A stretch of 64,000 bases of DNA from Streptococcus sanguinis. GTDB taxonomy: Bacteria > Bacillota > Bacilli > Lactobacillales > Streptococcaceae. How positions within the stretch are numbered: the first letter of the stretch is position 1; each line of letters begins with the position of its first letter. Made by a program: the position numbers and the translations under genes. The stretch lies in assembly GCA_013378335.1 (NCBI GenBank), contig CP040556.1:1364001-1428000 (forward strand), given 5' to 3'. A model generated the notes under the pieces. The model made no database searches and was not told where the DNA came from. It was given only the letters and a program-made list of their open reading frames with translations. This document shows positions 36,034-44,645 of this stretch, piece after piece.

Positions 36034-38574
36034 TTAAATCGCAGCTCGAATCGCTTTTTCCACTGCTTCTTTCTCGCGTTTCACCAGTTCAACACGCGCA
36101 GCGATTTCCTTGATTCCCATGCTGATGTTTCGGCTAATCGCCATATCATCCAACTGTGGCTCAAAGAAGGCTTTGTACTCTGCCAATCTCTCTTCTGTCT
36201 TGAAGATTACTGCTGGGCTAATGACAAAGCTATCAAAGCTCATATCGCCACCTAGCGCTGCCTTGATCCAGTCCCAATTCTCACGCGCCCAAGTCCATAC
36301 TGCTTCTTGAGTAAAATCACGGCTGAGGAAGCGGGCATACCAAGCTGACAAATCCTGCGGTTTCACAGTAAATTTATCCTTCCAAGTCGCTAACAGTTCA
36401 TCCAAGGTTTCCTTGTTCTTCGTATAAGAAAGGGCTGTAGAAAGAGCATTTTTAAAGCTTCCGTCATTTGAAGCGACATATAGGTCCAGATAAAGCTTAG
36501 TCAGCTCCTTGCTTTCATGATGCTTGATTTGGTTGATCAATACCTGCAGGCGAATAGCGGCAGGGAGTTTTTCCAAATTATCACGATAGCGGTCAAAAAT
36601 CTGGCTAGCTTGAGCTCTAGCTGTCTCATCGTCCGCCTTAATCATATTACCCACAATCAGCTGACGAACCATCTCATCCTCATCACTTTCGCCTTCCTGT
36701 TTTTCAAAACCAAGACGGTCGAAATTACTTTGACTGAGAACTTTCAACAGGGCTTTGTAATCTTCTTCTGTCTGACTGCCTTCATCCACAAAGCGATTCA
36801 ACCCTTCTAGTACTTGGGAAACAGCTGAAACCACCATATAAGAAGTTTCGTTTGCCAGCTTACTGATGACTGGCAGCAGGTCCGCATAGGAAATCATACC
36901 TGACTCTGCCAAAAGTCGACGCTCCTGCACGATTTGCAGTTTACTGATATTGTCCAAAGAGCTGAGATTATTCAGAAGAGCATCTAGCAACTCACCTTGA
37001 TAATCTGTAATATAGTGGGCCGTGTTTTCTGTATTGAGACGCAGGGCTCCTTCATTTTGCGCTACCAAGGCTGCATAATTAGGAATTTCCAGTCTTTCTG
37101 TCGTCAGAGTATCAGGAAGTCCTTGCCAGTTGCTGTTGAGCGGTACTGGCCAGAGGCGCCCCTTGTCCTCGTGCTCCCCAATGAAGAACTGCTTCTGGGT
37201 CAAAATCAAGCAGTCATTTTCGACCTTAGCAGTGACAACTGGATAACCCGGCTGCTCCAGCCAAGCATCCATAAAGGCAGCTACATCACGGCCAGAAGCT
37301 TGAGAAAGAGCATCCCAAAGATCACGACCGATGGTATTGCCATATTGATGCTTCTCAAAATAGGCGCCTAGCCCCTTACGAAAGGCATTGTCTCCCAGCC
37401 AACGGCGCAGCATGTGCATGAGACGGCTGCCCTTGGCATAGACGATTGCCCCATCAAAAAGAGTATTAATTTCATCAGGGTGCTTGACCTCTACATGGAC
37501 TGACTGGACGCCATCTGTCGCGTCACGCTTGAGGGCATAAGGAGCTCCGCTGGTCTGGAAATCTTCAAAAATCTTCCAGCTAGGCTCAATCGCATCAACT
37601 GAGACATACTCCATCATATTGGCAAAGCTTTCATTGAGCCAAAGGTCGTCCCACCACTTCATGGTCACTAGATTTCCGAACCATTGGTGGGCTAGTTCGT
37701 GTGCAACAACCAAGGCAACTGTCTGACGGCTCAGAGCTGTTGAATTTTCATCCACCAGCAAATAGATTTCCCGATAGGTTACCAAGCCCCAGTTTTCCAT
37801 AGCCCCCGCAGAAAAGTCTGGCAAAGCCACGTGAAGTGACTGAGGAATAGGATACTTGACTCCATAATATTCTTCGTAAAATTCAATACAGCGAACCGCA
37901 ATGTCTAAAGCAAACTCTAGATTGCTCTCTGGGTGGGCCTTGGTCGCATAAACTCCTACCAAAGTTCCATTCTTGGTTTTAGCAGTAATTCCTTGCATAT
38001 CACCTGCAGCAAAAGCCAAGAGATAGGAAGACATACGTGGAGTGGTTTCAAACTTCCAAACACCAGTCGCTTTGCGGTTTTCAACATCAATTTCCGGCAT
38101 ATTAGACAGGGCCAATTCACCCTCTGCTTGGTCAAATTTCAAAGCCAAATCAAAAGTTGCCTTAGCCTCTGGCTCATCCACACTCGGAAAGGCTTCGCGT
38201 GCAAAATGGCTCTCAAACTGCGTAGAAATAATCTCTTTTTTCACACCATCAACCGTGTAGTAAGATGGGTAAATCCCTGTCATATTGTCCGTAATCTTAC
38301 CAGTATAATTTATGGTCACCACTACAGACCCAGTTGCTTCCAGCTCAATATAAAGAGCTTCATTGTCCTTATCAAGAGTGAAAGGGCGAGCTTGGCCAGC
38401 CACCTCTACAGCTTCAACCGTCAAATCTTTTTGATGCAGGGAAATCTTACTCGTCTTAGCTTCCCCAGTAATGGTCACCTTGCCTGAAAAAGTCTTGTCG
38501 GCACGATTCAGATCCAAAAAGAGATCATAGTGCTCAGGAACAAAAGTTTCAATAAAATGTTTAACTGCTTGCAT
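36034..38574 (-). CDS. pepN: aminopeptidase N (M1 family)
   Basis: An 846-residue M1 metallopeptidase with the exopeptidase motif GAMENWG near residue 260 and zinc site VVAHELAHQWFGNL (HEXXH) plus NESFA with the third ligand Glu about 18 residues on. The C-terminal ERAP1-like helical domain is present. GAGGAG lies before the ATG at 38574; an in-frame ATG 33 bases earlier has no ribosome site. Cytoplasmic peptide breakdown. Gene order pepN then ciaR-ciaH is conserved in streptococci. Confidence 0.95.
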   Translation of the reverse strand: MQAVKHFIETFVPEHYDLFLDLNRADKTFSGKVTITGEAKTSKISLHQKDLTVEAVEVAGQARPFTLDKDNEALYIELEATGSVVVTINYTGKITDNMTGIYPSYYTVDGVKKEIISTQFESHFAREAFPSVDEPEAKATFDLALKFDQAEGELALSNMPEIDVENRKATGVWKFETTPRMSSYLLAFAAGDMQGITAKTKNGTLVGVYATKAHPESNLEFALDIAVRCIEFYEEYYGVKYPIPQSLHVALPDFSAGAMENWGLVTYREIYLLVDENSTALSRQTVALVVAHELAHQWFGNLVTMKWWDDLWLNESFANMMEYVSVDAIEPSWKIFEDFQTSGAPYALKRDATDGVQSVHVEVKHPDEINTLFDGAIVYAKGSRLMHMLRRWLGDNAFRKGLGAYFEKHQYGNTIGRDLWDALSQASGRDVAAFMDAWLEQPGYPVVTAKVENDCLILTQKQFFIGEHEDKGRLWPVPLNSNWQGLPDTLTTERLEIPNYAALVAQNEGALRLNTENTAHYITDYQGELLDALLNNLSSLDNISKLQIVQERRLLAESGMISYADLLPVISKLANETSYMVVSAVSQVLEGLNRFVDEGSQTEEDYKALLKVLSQSNFDRLGFEKQEGESDEDEMVRQLIVGNMIKADDETARAQASQIFDRYRDNLEKLPAAIRLQVLINQIKHHESKELTKLYLDLYVASNDGSFKNALSTALSYTKNKETLDELLATWKDKFTVKPQDLSAWYARFLSRDFTQEAVWTWARENWDWIKAALGGDMSFDSFVISPAVIFKTEERLAEYKAFFEPQLDDMAISRNISMGIKEIAARVELVKREKEAVEKAIRAAI

Positions 38575-38739
38575 AAGCTTCTCCTCATCTAGCGAACAAC
38601 ATGGCAAGATTACTCTGCCATACTTGTCCGCTTATAATCTGTTATTATTGTATCATATTTAAAGGATTTCAGTGCAGAATAAATGCAAACAAAAAGACAG
38701 GAAAAGCTGTCCATTTGGTTTATGATAATAGAAGAAAGA

Positions 38740-39066
38740 TCAAGGGTTCTTCTTTTCTTTCTCAAGTTCCTCTAATTTTTTGTTATAGATTCGATTTTCT
38801 TCGTGATAAGTTTTGTTTAGCCGTTCTTCATAACGCCGAATCTTTCTCTCAAAAATTTCCCTGTTTTCCTCTATTTGGCTTAATTCATATGAGGGGACGG
38901 TATCAGGACTATTGCGACAAAAAGATAATATCCATTCGCTCATTTGCTCTGAAACATTTTTAGCCTCTCGTCTCATGTCCTGGTAATCCCATTCATACTC
39001 GCTGGCTTTCTTTCGAAAAGCTATATGCTCGTCATCAAGGCGCTTAATTTTTTTCTGAATATCCAT
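38740..39066 (-). CDS. small helical type VII effector partner, locus 2 (DUF3958-like)
   Basis: A 108-residue charged helical protein (IQKKIKRLDDEHIAFRKKAS, then ENREIFERKIRRYEERLNKT and a lysine-rich end). It matches the last gene of locus 1 in size, charge pattern and position. AGGAGG lies 4 bases before the ATG. It begins 8 bases after the WXG-like partner gene. Confidence 0.65.
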   Translation of the reverse strand: MDIQKKIKRLDDEHIAFRKKASEYEWDYQDMRREAKNVSEQMSEWILSFCRNSPDTVPSYELSQIEENREIFERKIRRYEERLNKTYHEENRIYNKKLEELEKEKKNP

Positions 39067-39074
39067 ACTTCCTC

Positions 39075-39371
39075 CTATAGGATAGGGCTGACCAAATCAG
39101 GCTTTGGAACAGCGCCTAGCACCTCTTTGACTGAATCTGCCGCCCCACCAGAGAAAGCCCCAGATAAGTCCTCAGGCACTTGAGAAGACGCAAAAGACTT
39201 CATAGTCTCAGCTTGATTATCCAGCCAGCTTTGCAAAGCTTGACTCTCCTCAAGAAAAATGGCTCTTTTAGATGAAATCAAGCCACGAATTGCAATACGT
39301 TCCTGAATCTTTAAATATTCTTTTTTTATACGTTCGGCTTCAGCTCGATCTTCTGTATTTGGTTCAATCAT
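39075..39371 (-). CDS. small WXG100-like type VII effector partner, locus 2 (DUF3130-like)
   Basis: A 98-residue helical protein with FSG (GAFSGGAADSVKEVL) in the WxG position and a C-terminal DLVSPIL tail, similar to the SPIKG tail in locus 1. AGGAGG lies before the ATG at 39371, which I prefer over an in-frame upstream start inside the toxin gene. Confidence 0.7.
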   Translation of the reverse strand: MIEPNTEDRAEAERIKKEYLKIQERIAIRGLISSKRAIFLEESQALQSWLDNQAETMKSFASSQVPEDLSGAFSGGAADSVKEVLGAVPKPDLVSPIL

Positions 39372-39381
39372 GCTCTTCCTC

Positions 39382-40704
39382 CTAACTTTTCTCGAAAATC
39401 TGGGCACCTTGTTGATCGATTTCTACTATCCTATCTGCAGCTTTGTTTAAGTTCCCTGCAATATTAGTCATAGTATTTTTATAAGAGCTTGCTGAGGCAA
39501 GGGTAGATGCTTCTGTTCCGTCATTCCAAGCAATTGACATGCTCAACTCAGATAATAAGCCCTCTATCTCATCAGCAGAAAGATTGTGGGCTAGGGTATA
39601 AGCTGCATCTCTCAGTTCTTTGATATGATTTTCAACACTAGATTTAGCACTTTTTATCTTATCTTTAATTTCTTGCTCATATACTTCAGCTTGAAGCTGA
39701 GCCGTTTGCGCACTTGTACGAACGAGTTCCTCTCTTAAACTAATTTTTTTGTCGCCAGAGCTAGTTCTTAAAGAAGCATGCAACTTATCAATGCGTTGTC
39801 TATTTATGGCGATTAAATCCTGCTTAGAAGGCTCAGGAGCAAAAGGTCCGTATTCTAATTCATATCGTCTAATCAATTCTGGCCTAGCCATTGTTTTATA
39901 AGCATTATCAATACTAGATTTGCTTAATCTTTTGTCAACAATTTTTTCAACTTGGCTCTTCGTCATTCCTGAACAAAAAAGACCATTTTTTTCATACCAC
40001 TCAAAATCTGGACTATTTCCATTAATCTTGGGTAAACCGGCATTATGATGTTTACCCTCGACAGTAAATACTTTTCCATACGGAATAACCCCTCTGTGGC
40101 CACCCCAACTTGTTAAATCTTTACCTTGATCACTATATGAATGCAAGTGATTATTAAGATATGCTAATTCTTCATTACTAATCGCCTTATAATCAGCTGA
40201 ATTTTTGTACAATGCAGCCCATGCACCCCAGTCCATGAAATTTGTAATCTTCTGGACTTTCATTTCCGCAGCTACTTTAGCAACAGCTGGTCCTGATTGA
40301 CTAAATCCAGACATATTACTAATATCAACTTCCTGTCCTGTTCCAGCCATTTTTTTAGCCTTAGATAATGATTGATTATAAAACTCCCGAACGTCCTTTG
40401 TCTGTTCTGTTAATTGAACTCTTGCTGTTACTGCATTGAATCCAGATTCTAAAACATGATTATTAATATCTCCATCAGGATCTTGAGTTCCAGCAACGAC
40501 AATAGTAGTTTGAGTGTAATCTGGGTTACCTTCCTTATCAAGAGGCGCAACAGCAATAGCTTGGGTGGTTTCATTGATTTCGTTGATTAACCTATACTTA
40601 TGATTAGTTCTGGGGATTGTATAGTCTTTTCCAGCATCGCTTTCTTTTATTATATCAAGCACATTGACTTGTAGCTCTTGCATTTTTTCATCTGTCAACG
40701 CCAT
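39382..40704 (-). CDS. hydrolase-like type VII-type toxin with C-terminal helical targeting domain, locus 2
   Basis: A 440-residue intact protein. The N-terminal half looks like an alpha/beta-hydrolase of the DUF2974 kind: oxyanion-type strand TIVVAGTQDP near residue 70 and nucleophile-elbow-like SGFSQSGPAVAKVAAE near residue 133, a GxSxSG variant of GxSxG. A His pair in VEGKHHNAG could be catalytic. The C-terminal 160 residues are helical and share LS-x-x-E-(8)-x-x-W-[DN]-D-x-x-E with the locus 1 toxin (AWNDGTE here, FWDDSIE there). AAAGGAGA precedes the ATG. The immunity gene overlaps the start by 10 bases. Substrate unknown. Confidence 0.7.
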   Translation of the reverse strand: MALTDEKMQELQVNVLDIIKESDAGKDYTIPRTNHKYRLINEINETTQAIAVAPLDKEGNPDYTQTTIVVAGTQDPDGDINNHVLESGFNAVTARVQLTEQTKDVREFYNQSLSKAKKMAGTGQEVDISNMSGFSQSGPAVAKVAAEMKVQKITNFMDWGAWAALYKNSADYKAISNEELAYLNNHLHSYSDQGKDLTSWGGHRGVIPYGKVFTVEGKHHNAGLPKINGNSPDFEWYEKNGLFCSGMTKSQVEKIVDKRLSKSSIDNAYKTMARPELIRRYELEYGPFAPEPSKQDLIAINRQRIDKLHASLRTSSGDKKISLREELVRTSAQTAQLQAEVYEQEIKDKIKSAKSSVENHIKELRDAAYTLAHNLSADEIEGLLSELSMSIAWNDGTEASTLASASSYKNTMTNIAGNLNKAADRIVEIDQQGAQIFEKS

Positions 40705-41324
40705 TCCAAATGATCTCCTTTCCTAATTTCTGTATTATAGAGAATTTCCGCTTTTTGACTACCTTTTTCACTTTTTACCACATCTTTTAGGTGACCAGCA
40801 TTGACAAGCGCTTCAATATTTTCATCAATTTCTTTAACAGAATTAAGTTTTGCATTTTCAGGTAAATATTTACTATCAGATATATCAATAAATTCACTAC
40901 CAACTCTTATTTCAATGATTTCTTCATCCCAGCCATTAAAATCGAGTCTAATACTACTAAAATCATCATAATGAGCAAATGTTTGATTTCCAATTTTTTT
41001 ACCTAAATACGCCTTACCTCCATATTCATCATAAACTATAGGAACAATATTGGCATGAAACATATATCGTCCGTCACCTCCTCGAACTAGTATAGGTGAA
41101 AACTCAATTTTACTAACTCCTGAATAGTGTTCTTTGATGTAAGTCGCCAGTTGTTCTTCCAACAAACGAAATCCTCGTTTGTAAAGTTTCACTCCTTTAT
41201 CATCTAAAACGTCACTAACATTATATGGAGAGTTTTGGTGTTCAATCCACTTTGTCATACAATATACTCCTCCTGAAATTAAAACTATAAGAACGGCAAT
41301 GATCGCAATTTTTTTTTTCTTCAT
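40695..41324 (-). CDS. immunity-type membrane protein of locus 2, paralogue 2 (adjacent to toxin)
   Basis: A 209-residue protein. A lysine-rich start, one membrane anchor (IAIIAVLIVLISGGVYCM) and an exterior domain with KLYKRGFRLLEEQLATYIKE, YSGVSKIEFSPI and NSVKEIDENIEALVNAGHLK. Cys 22 follows the anchor, but the context is not a clear lipobox. Its stop lies inside the toxin gene, as with paralogue G in locus 1. Probably protects against the adjacent toxin. Confidence 0.65.
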   Translation of the reverse strand: MKKKKIAIIAVLIVLISGGVYCMTKWIEHQNSPYNVSDVLDDKGVKLYKRGFRLLEEQLATYIKEHYSGVSKIEFSPILVRGGDGRYMFHANIVPIVYDEYGGKAYLGKKIGNQTFAHYDDFSSIRLDFNGWDEEIIEIRVGSEFIDISDSKYLPENAKLNSVKEIDENIEALVNAGHLKDVVKSEKGSQKAEILYNTEIRKGDHLEWR

Positions 41325-41347
41325 TATTTACTTACCTCACACCTTTA

Positions 41348-41443
41348 TAAAAACGCTTTTATTTTTTAATTATAGTATATCACAATATTTCTAGTCATAC
41401 CATTATTTCTGGTCTCATTCATTTCTTTATAAAAGCGCTTTTA
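41348..41443 (-). promoter_or_regulatory. promoter and two cre-like palindromes before the locus 2 immunity gene
   Basis: A -10 TATAAT (41369-41374, minus strand) lies about 45 bases before the ATG. TAAAAGCGCTTTTA (41430-41443) is a perfect palindrome and TAAAAACGCTTTTA (41348-41361) a near copy just after the -10. Both resemble a CcpA cre site with symmetrical changes. Speculative. Confidence 0.3.
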
Positions 41444-41545
41444 ATTATCTGTTTATGATATCTTAAATCTTTTACATAAAAAAGTTCTATTTCAAACCCT
41501 ATAAATAACTTCGCTTTCATTCTTTACGTTTTTCTTAAGACCAAA

Positions 41546-41581
41546 CTATAATCTTTGAACCTCTTGATCAGGCAAAGCCAC
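41546..41581 (-). pseudogene. toxin 5'-end stub behind locus 2 immunity paralogue 1
   Basis: A 12-codon frame from GTG reads (M)ALPDQEVQRL then stop, against MALTDEKMQEL in the intact toxin. It begins 1 base after the immunity gene's stop. Short, so the match is suggestive; the parallel with locus 1 strengthens it. Confidence 0.5.
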
Positions 41582-41582
41582 A

Positions 41583-42182
41583 TCATTCTTCCTCTTTACT
41601 TAGTTTAACATTATAAATAATCTGAGTTTCTGGGCTTCCTTTTTCATCTTTCACAACATCTTTTAATTGACTGTCTTCAACCAATAAAGAAATATTTTCA
41701 TCTGTACTTCTAGCCTTCGTGAGCTTTGCTTCGTCTGGCAAATGTTTTGCATTTGAAACATCAATCTCATTACCTTCTGAGTCCATTAATTCTATAACAT
41801 CATTTCCTGAAACATCAAAATCAAGAAAGATATGAGTACCCAAACCATAGCTATTAGGTGTGTAGTTCTCTATTGTTGTTCCTAATGTTGCTTTGTTCCC
41901 ATATTTATCATAAATCGTCGGACGTACATAGGCATTTGAGAAAGTTGACCCTTCCTCAGTAATGTAGATTGGGGAAAACTCAATCTTTTCAATACCTTTA
42001 TAGTGTTCTTTGAAATAGGTTCCATATTGTTCTTCTAATAGTCGAAAGCCATGCTGATAGAGTTTGGCTGTTTTGGGGCTAAGGTTAGGTTTTGTCAGTT
42101 TATTATAGACGAAGATCCCACCAGATATCAAGACAAGAATAAGGGCAAGTGTCGTAAAAATTTTTTTCTTCATTATTTCCAC
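41583..42182 (-). CDS. immunity-type membrane protein of locus 2, paralogue 1
   Basis: A 199-residue protein clearly paralogous to 40695-41324: membrane anchor (LALILVLISGGIFVYNKL), KLYQHGFRLLEEQYGTYFKE, YKGIEKIEFSPIYI, LPDEAKLTKARSTDENISLL and LKDVVKDEKGSPETQIIYNV. It is upstream of the toxin-adjacent copy and followed by a toxin stub, so it is likely an orphan immunity gene from an earlier toxin variant. Confidence 0.65.
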   Translation of the reverse strand: MEIMKKKIFTTLALILVLISGGIFVYNKLTKPNLSPKTAKLYQHGFRLLEEQYGTYFKEHYKGIEKIEFSPIYITEEGSTFSNAYVRPTIYDKYGNKATLGTTIENYTPNSYGLGTHIFLDFDVSGNDVIELMDSEGNEIDVSNAKHLPDEAKLTKARSTDENISLLVEDSQLKDVVKDEKGSPETQIIYNVKLSKEEE

Positions 42183-42285
42183 CTAAATACTTCACTATAA
42201 AAATATATTACATCCTTCATATTCTTATAGTGTAACATAGCCGGAGTCAAGTTCCAATGAAAAACTGGATACTTGAGCCTCTTCA

Positions 42286-42325
42286 TGAGTATACAAAAAA
42301 GATACGAAATAAACCGTACCTCTTT
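42286..42325 (-). terminator. terminator of the pst-phoU operon
   Basis: Minus strand GGTACGG, loop of about 7, TCGTATC, then TTTTTT, just after the phoU stop. Confidence 0.6.
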
Positions 42326-42330
42326 GTTCA

Positions 42331-42984
42331 TCACAACTCAATAATTTTACCTGTTTCAAAGTAAACAACCCATTCACAGATATTCTTGGCATAGTCGCCG
42401 ATTCGTTCTAGATAAGAAATAACTTGGAAGTAGTCACGGCCAGTCACAATCAGTTCTGGATTTTGTTTGATTTCCTCTGTAGCAAGATCGCGAATATCAT
42501 CAAAGTATTGGTTAATTTTCTCATCTAGCGCTGCTACGGCATAAGCTTGGTCTACATTTCCATTGAGATAGACGTTTAGGGTTTCTTCGACGAAGTTCTT
42601 AACATCACGCCCCATCTTGCTGATAGCATCCTCTACGGACTCGATGCGGACTTCTCCCTTCATCCGAACAGCAGCTTTGGCGATAGATACGGCGTGGTCG
42701 CCCATGCGTTCCAAGTCACTGCTGGCTTTCAGCACGGTGATAACGGTCCGCAAATCCTGAGACACAGGTTGCTGCAAGGCGATGATTTCCAGAGATTTTT
42801 TCTCCAGTTTGACCTCGTATTCATTGACTTTAGCATCGTCTTCAATGACCTGACGAGCCAGTTCACGGTCATGTGTGACAAAGGCACGCACCGTCCGATT
42901 AATCTGCGATAGGACTTCATTTCCCATCGCATAGAATTGATTATGAAGTTTTTCTAAATCTTCTTCAAATTGTACTCTAAGCAT
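42331..42984 (-). CDS. phoU: phosphate transport regulator PhoU
   Basis: A 217-residue protein made of two three-helix PhoU repeats, each with the metal-cluster pattern (E-x-D-x-x-V-N-E-Y-E-V-K-L and DEKINQYFDDIRDLATEEI) and the conserved LERMGDHAVSIAK and LERIGDYAKNICE. It couples the Pst transporter state to phosphate signalling. Last gene of the pst operon. Confidence 0.95.
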   Translation of the reverse strand: MLRVQFEEDLEKLHNQFYAMGNEVLSQINRTVRAFVTHDRELARQVIEDDAKVNEYEVKLEKKSLEIIALQQPVSQDLRTVITVLKASSDLERMGDHAVSIAKAAVRMKGEVRIESVEDAISKMGRDVKNFVEETLNVYLNGNVDQAYAVAALDEKINQYFDDIRDLATEEIKQNPELIVTGRDYFQVISYLERIGDYAKNICEWVVYFETGKIIEL

Positions 42985-42998
42985 AAGATTCCTTTCTG

Positions 42999-43757
42999 TT
43001 ATCCGAATTTACCAGTAATATAGTCTTCGGTCTCTTTGTGGGCCGGATTGAGGAACATCTTTTTGGTTTCATTAAATTCAATCAGGTCTCCGCCAAGGAA
43101 GAAGCCGGTCTTCTCAGAAATCCGAGAAGCCTGCTGCATGGAGCGAGTGACCAAAAGCATGGTGTATTTGTCTTTCAAGCTGTAGAGGGTTTCCTCGATT
43201 TTCCCTGCTGAGATTGGGTCCAAGGCTGAAGTTGGCTCGTCCAAGAGAATGATTTTAGGGCTAGTAGCTAGCACGCGGGCCACACAGACCCGTTGCTGCT
43301 GACCACCGGAAAGACCAATTGCAGAATCATGCAGACGGTCCTTGACCTCATCCCAGATAGAAGCACCAATTAGGGAGCGCTCAACTGCTTCGTCCAAAAC
43401 AGCCTTGTCCTTGATGCCATTAATCCGAAGTCCATAAACCACATTTTCATAAATGGTCATAGGAAAGGGATTAGGCTGCTGGAAGACCATTCCGATTTCC
43501 TTGCGAAGCTCTACCGTATCTGTCCTCGGACTATAGATATTGTGACCGTTATAAATGACCGTTCCTGTAGTCGTTACTTCTGGATTCAGGTCCCCCATTC
43601 GGTTGATGGCCTTGAGCAAGGTTGACTTACCTGAGCCTGACGGTCCAATCAAAGCCGTAATCTCATTTGGCATGAAATCAAGTGAAACGCTATTAAGGGC
43701 TTTCTTTTTATTATAATAAACCGACAAGTCCTTGACTTGTAAAATAGGTTCTGTCAT
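42999..43757 (-). CDS. pstB2: phosphate ABC transporter ATP-binding protein PstB (second copy)
   Basis: A 252-residue ATPase with Walker [12 protein letters not shown], signature LSGGQQQR, Walker [13 protein letters not shown]; the switch His position reads TRSMQQASR, so His is replaced by Arg. The usual PstB has TH(N)MQQA, so this copy may have altered turnover. Start at 43757 after AAGGA. Streptococci commonly carry two tandem pstB genes. Confidence 0.92.
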   Translation of the reverse strand: MTEPILQVKDLSVYYNKKKALNSVSLDFMPNEITALIGPSGSGKSTLLKAINRMGDLNPEVTTTGTVIYNGHNIYSPRTDTVELRKEIGMVFQQPNPFPMTIYENVVYGLRINGIKDKAVLDEAVERSLIGASIWDEVKDRLHDSAIGLSGGQQQRVCVARVLATSPKIILLDEPTSALDPISAGKIEETLYSLKDKYTMLLVTRSMQQASRISEKTGFFLGGDLIEFNETKKMFLNPAHKETEDYITGKFG

Positions 43758-43831
43758 ACGTTTTTCCTTCATTTTATTTTACATTCAACCAAAGACTAAG
43801 CTTGTTGAATCGTGATGATACGGACGGCAGC

Positions 43832-44635
43832 TTAACCAAAGTGGCCTGAAACATAGTCATTAGTAGACTGAAGCTTGGCATTTTGGAAAATATTAGCCGT
43901 CTTATCATACTCAATCAAGTCGCCCAGATAGAAGAATCCAGTGTAGTCACTAGCACGGGCAGCCTGCTGCATATTGTGGGTGACAATGATAATGGTATAG
44001 TTATTCTTAAGTTCGAACATGGTTTCTTCCAGCTGCATGGTCGCAATCGGATCCAAGGCTGACGCTGGCTCATCCATGAGCAGAATGTTTGGCTTGACCG
44101 AGATAGCACGGGCAATGCAGAGCCGCTGCTGCTGACCGCCAGAGAGAGTCAGGGCAGACTTGTGCAAGTCATCTTTGACCTGGTCCCAAAGAGCTGCTTG
44201 CTTGAGCGAAGTCTCCACAATCTCATCCAACACCTTTCTATCTCTGACACCAGCCCGTTCATGGGCAAAAGTGATATTTCGATAGATAGACTTGGCAAAA
44301 GGATTTGGCCGTTGGAAAACCATGCCGATATGCTTGCGCATTTCATAAACATTGATTTCAGGGCGGTTAACATCTATCCCCTCGTAGAGAATCTCTCCTG
44401 TCACATTGGCAATATCAATGGTATCGTTCATGCGGTTGAGACTGCGGAGATAGGTTGATTTACCTGAGCCAGAGGGGCCAATCAAAGCAGTGATTTTGTT
44501 TTTTTCAAACTGCATATCAATGCCCTTGATGGATTCCTTTTTACCGTAGTAAACATGCAAATCCTTGGTCGACAGGGCTACCTTTTCTTCAGGAAAAGTA
44601 ATGATATGTTTTTCATTCCAATTATATTCTGTCAT
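43832..44635 (-). CDS. pstB1: phosphate ABC transporter ATP-binding protein PstB (first copy)
   Basis: A 267-residue ATPase with Walker [12 protein letters not shown], signature LSGGQQQRL, Walker B ILLMDEPASALD and the normal switch VTHNMQQAAR. Family hallmark MRKHIGMVFQRPNPF is present. It sits 10 bases after pstA. Confidence 0.95.
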   Translation of the reverse strand: MTEYNWNEKHIITFPEEKVALSTKDLHVYYGKKESIKGIDMQFEKNKITALIGPSGSGKSTYLRSLNRMNDTIDIANVTGEILYEGIDVNRPEINVYEMRKHIGMVFQRPNPFAKSIYRNITFAHERAGVRDRKVLDEIVETSLKQAALWDQVKDDLHKSALTLSGGQQQRLCIARAISVKPNILLMDEPASALDPIATMQLEETMFELKNNYTIIIVTHNMQQAARASDYTGFFYLGDLIEYDKTANIFQNAKLQSTNDYVSGHFG

Positions 44636-44645
44636 TTCTTCTCCT

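Noticed and set aside
37933..38487. 184-codon plus-strand frame opposite pepN
   Set aside because: Antisense shadow of pepN without ribosome site.
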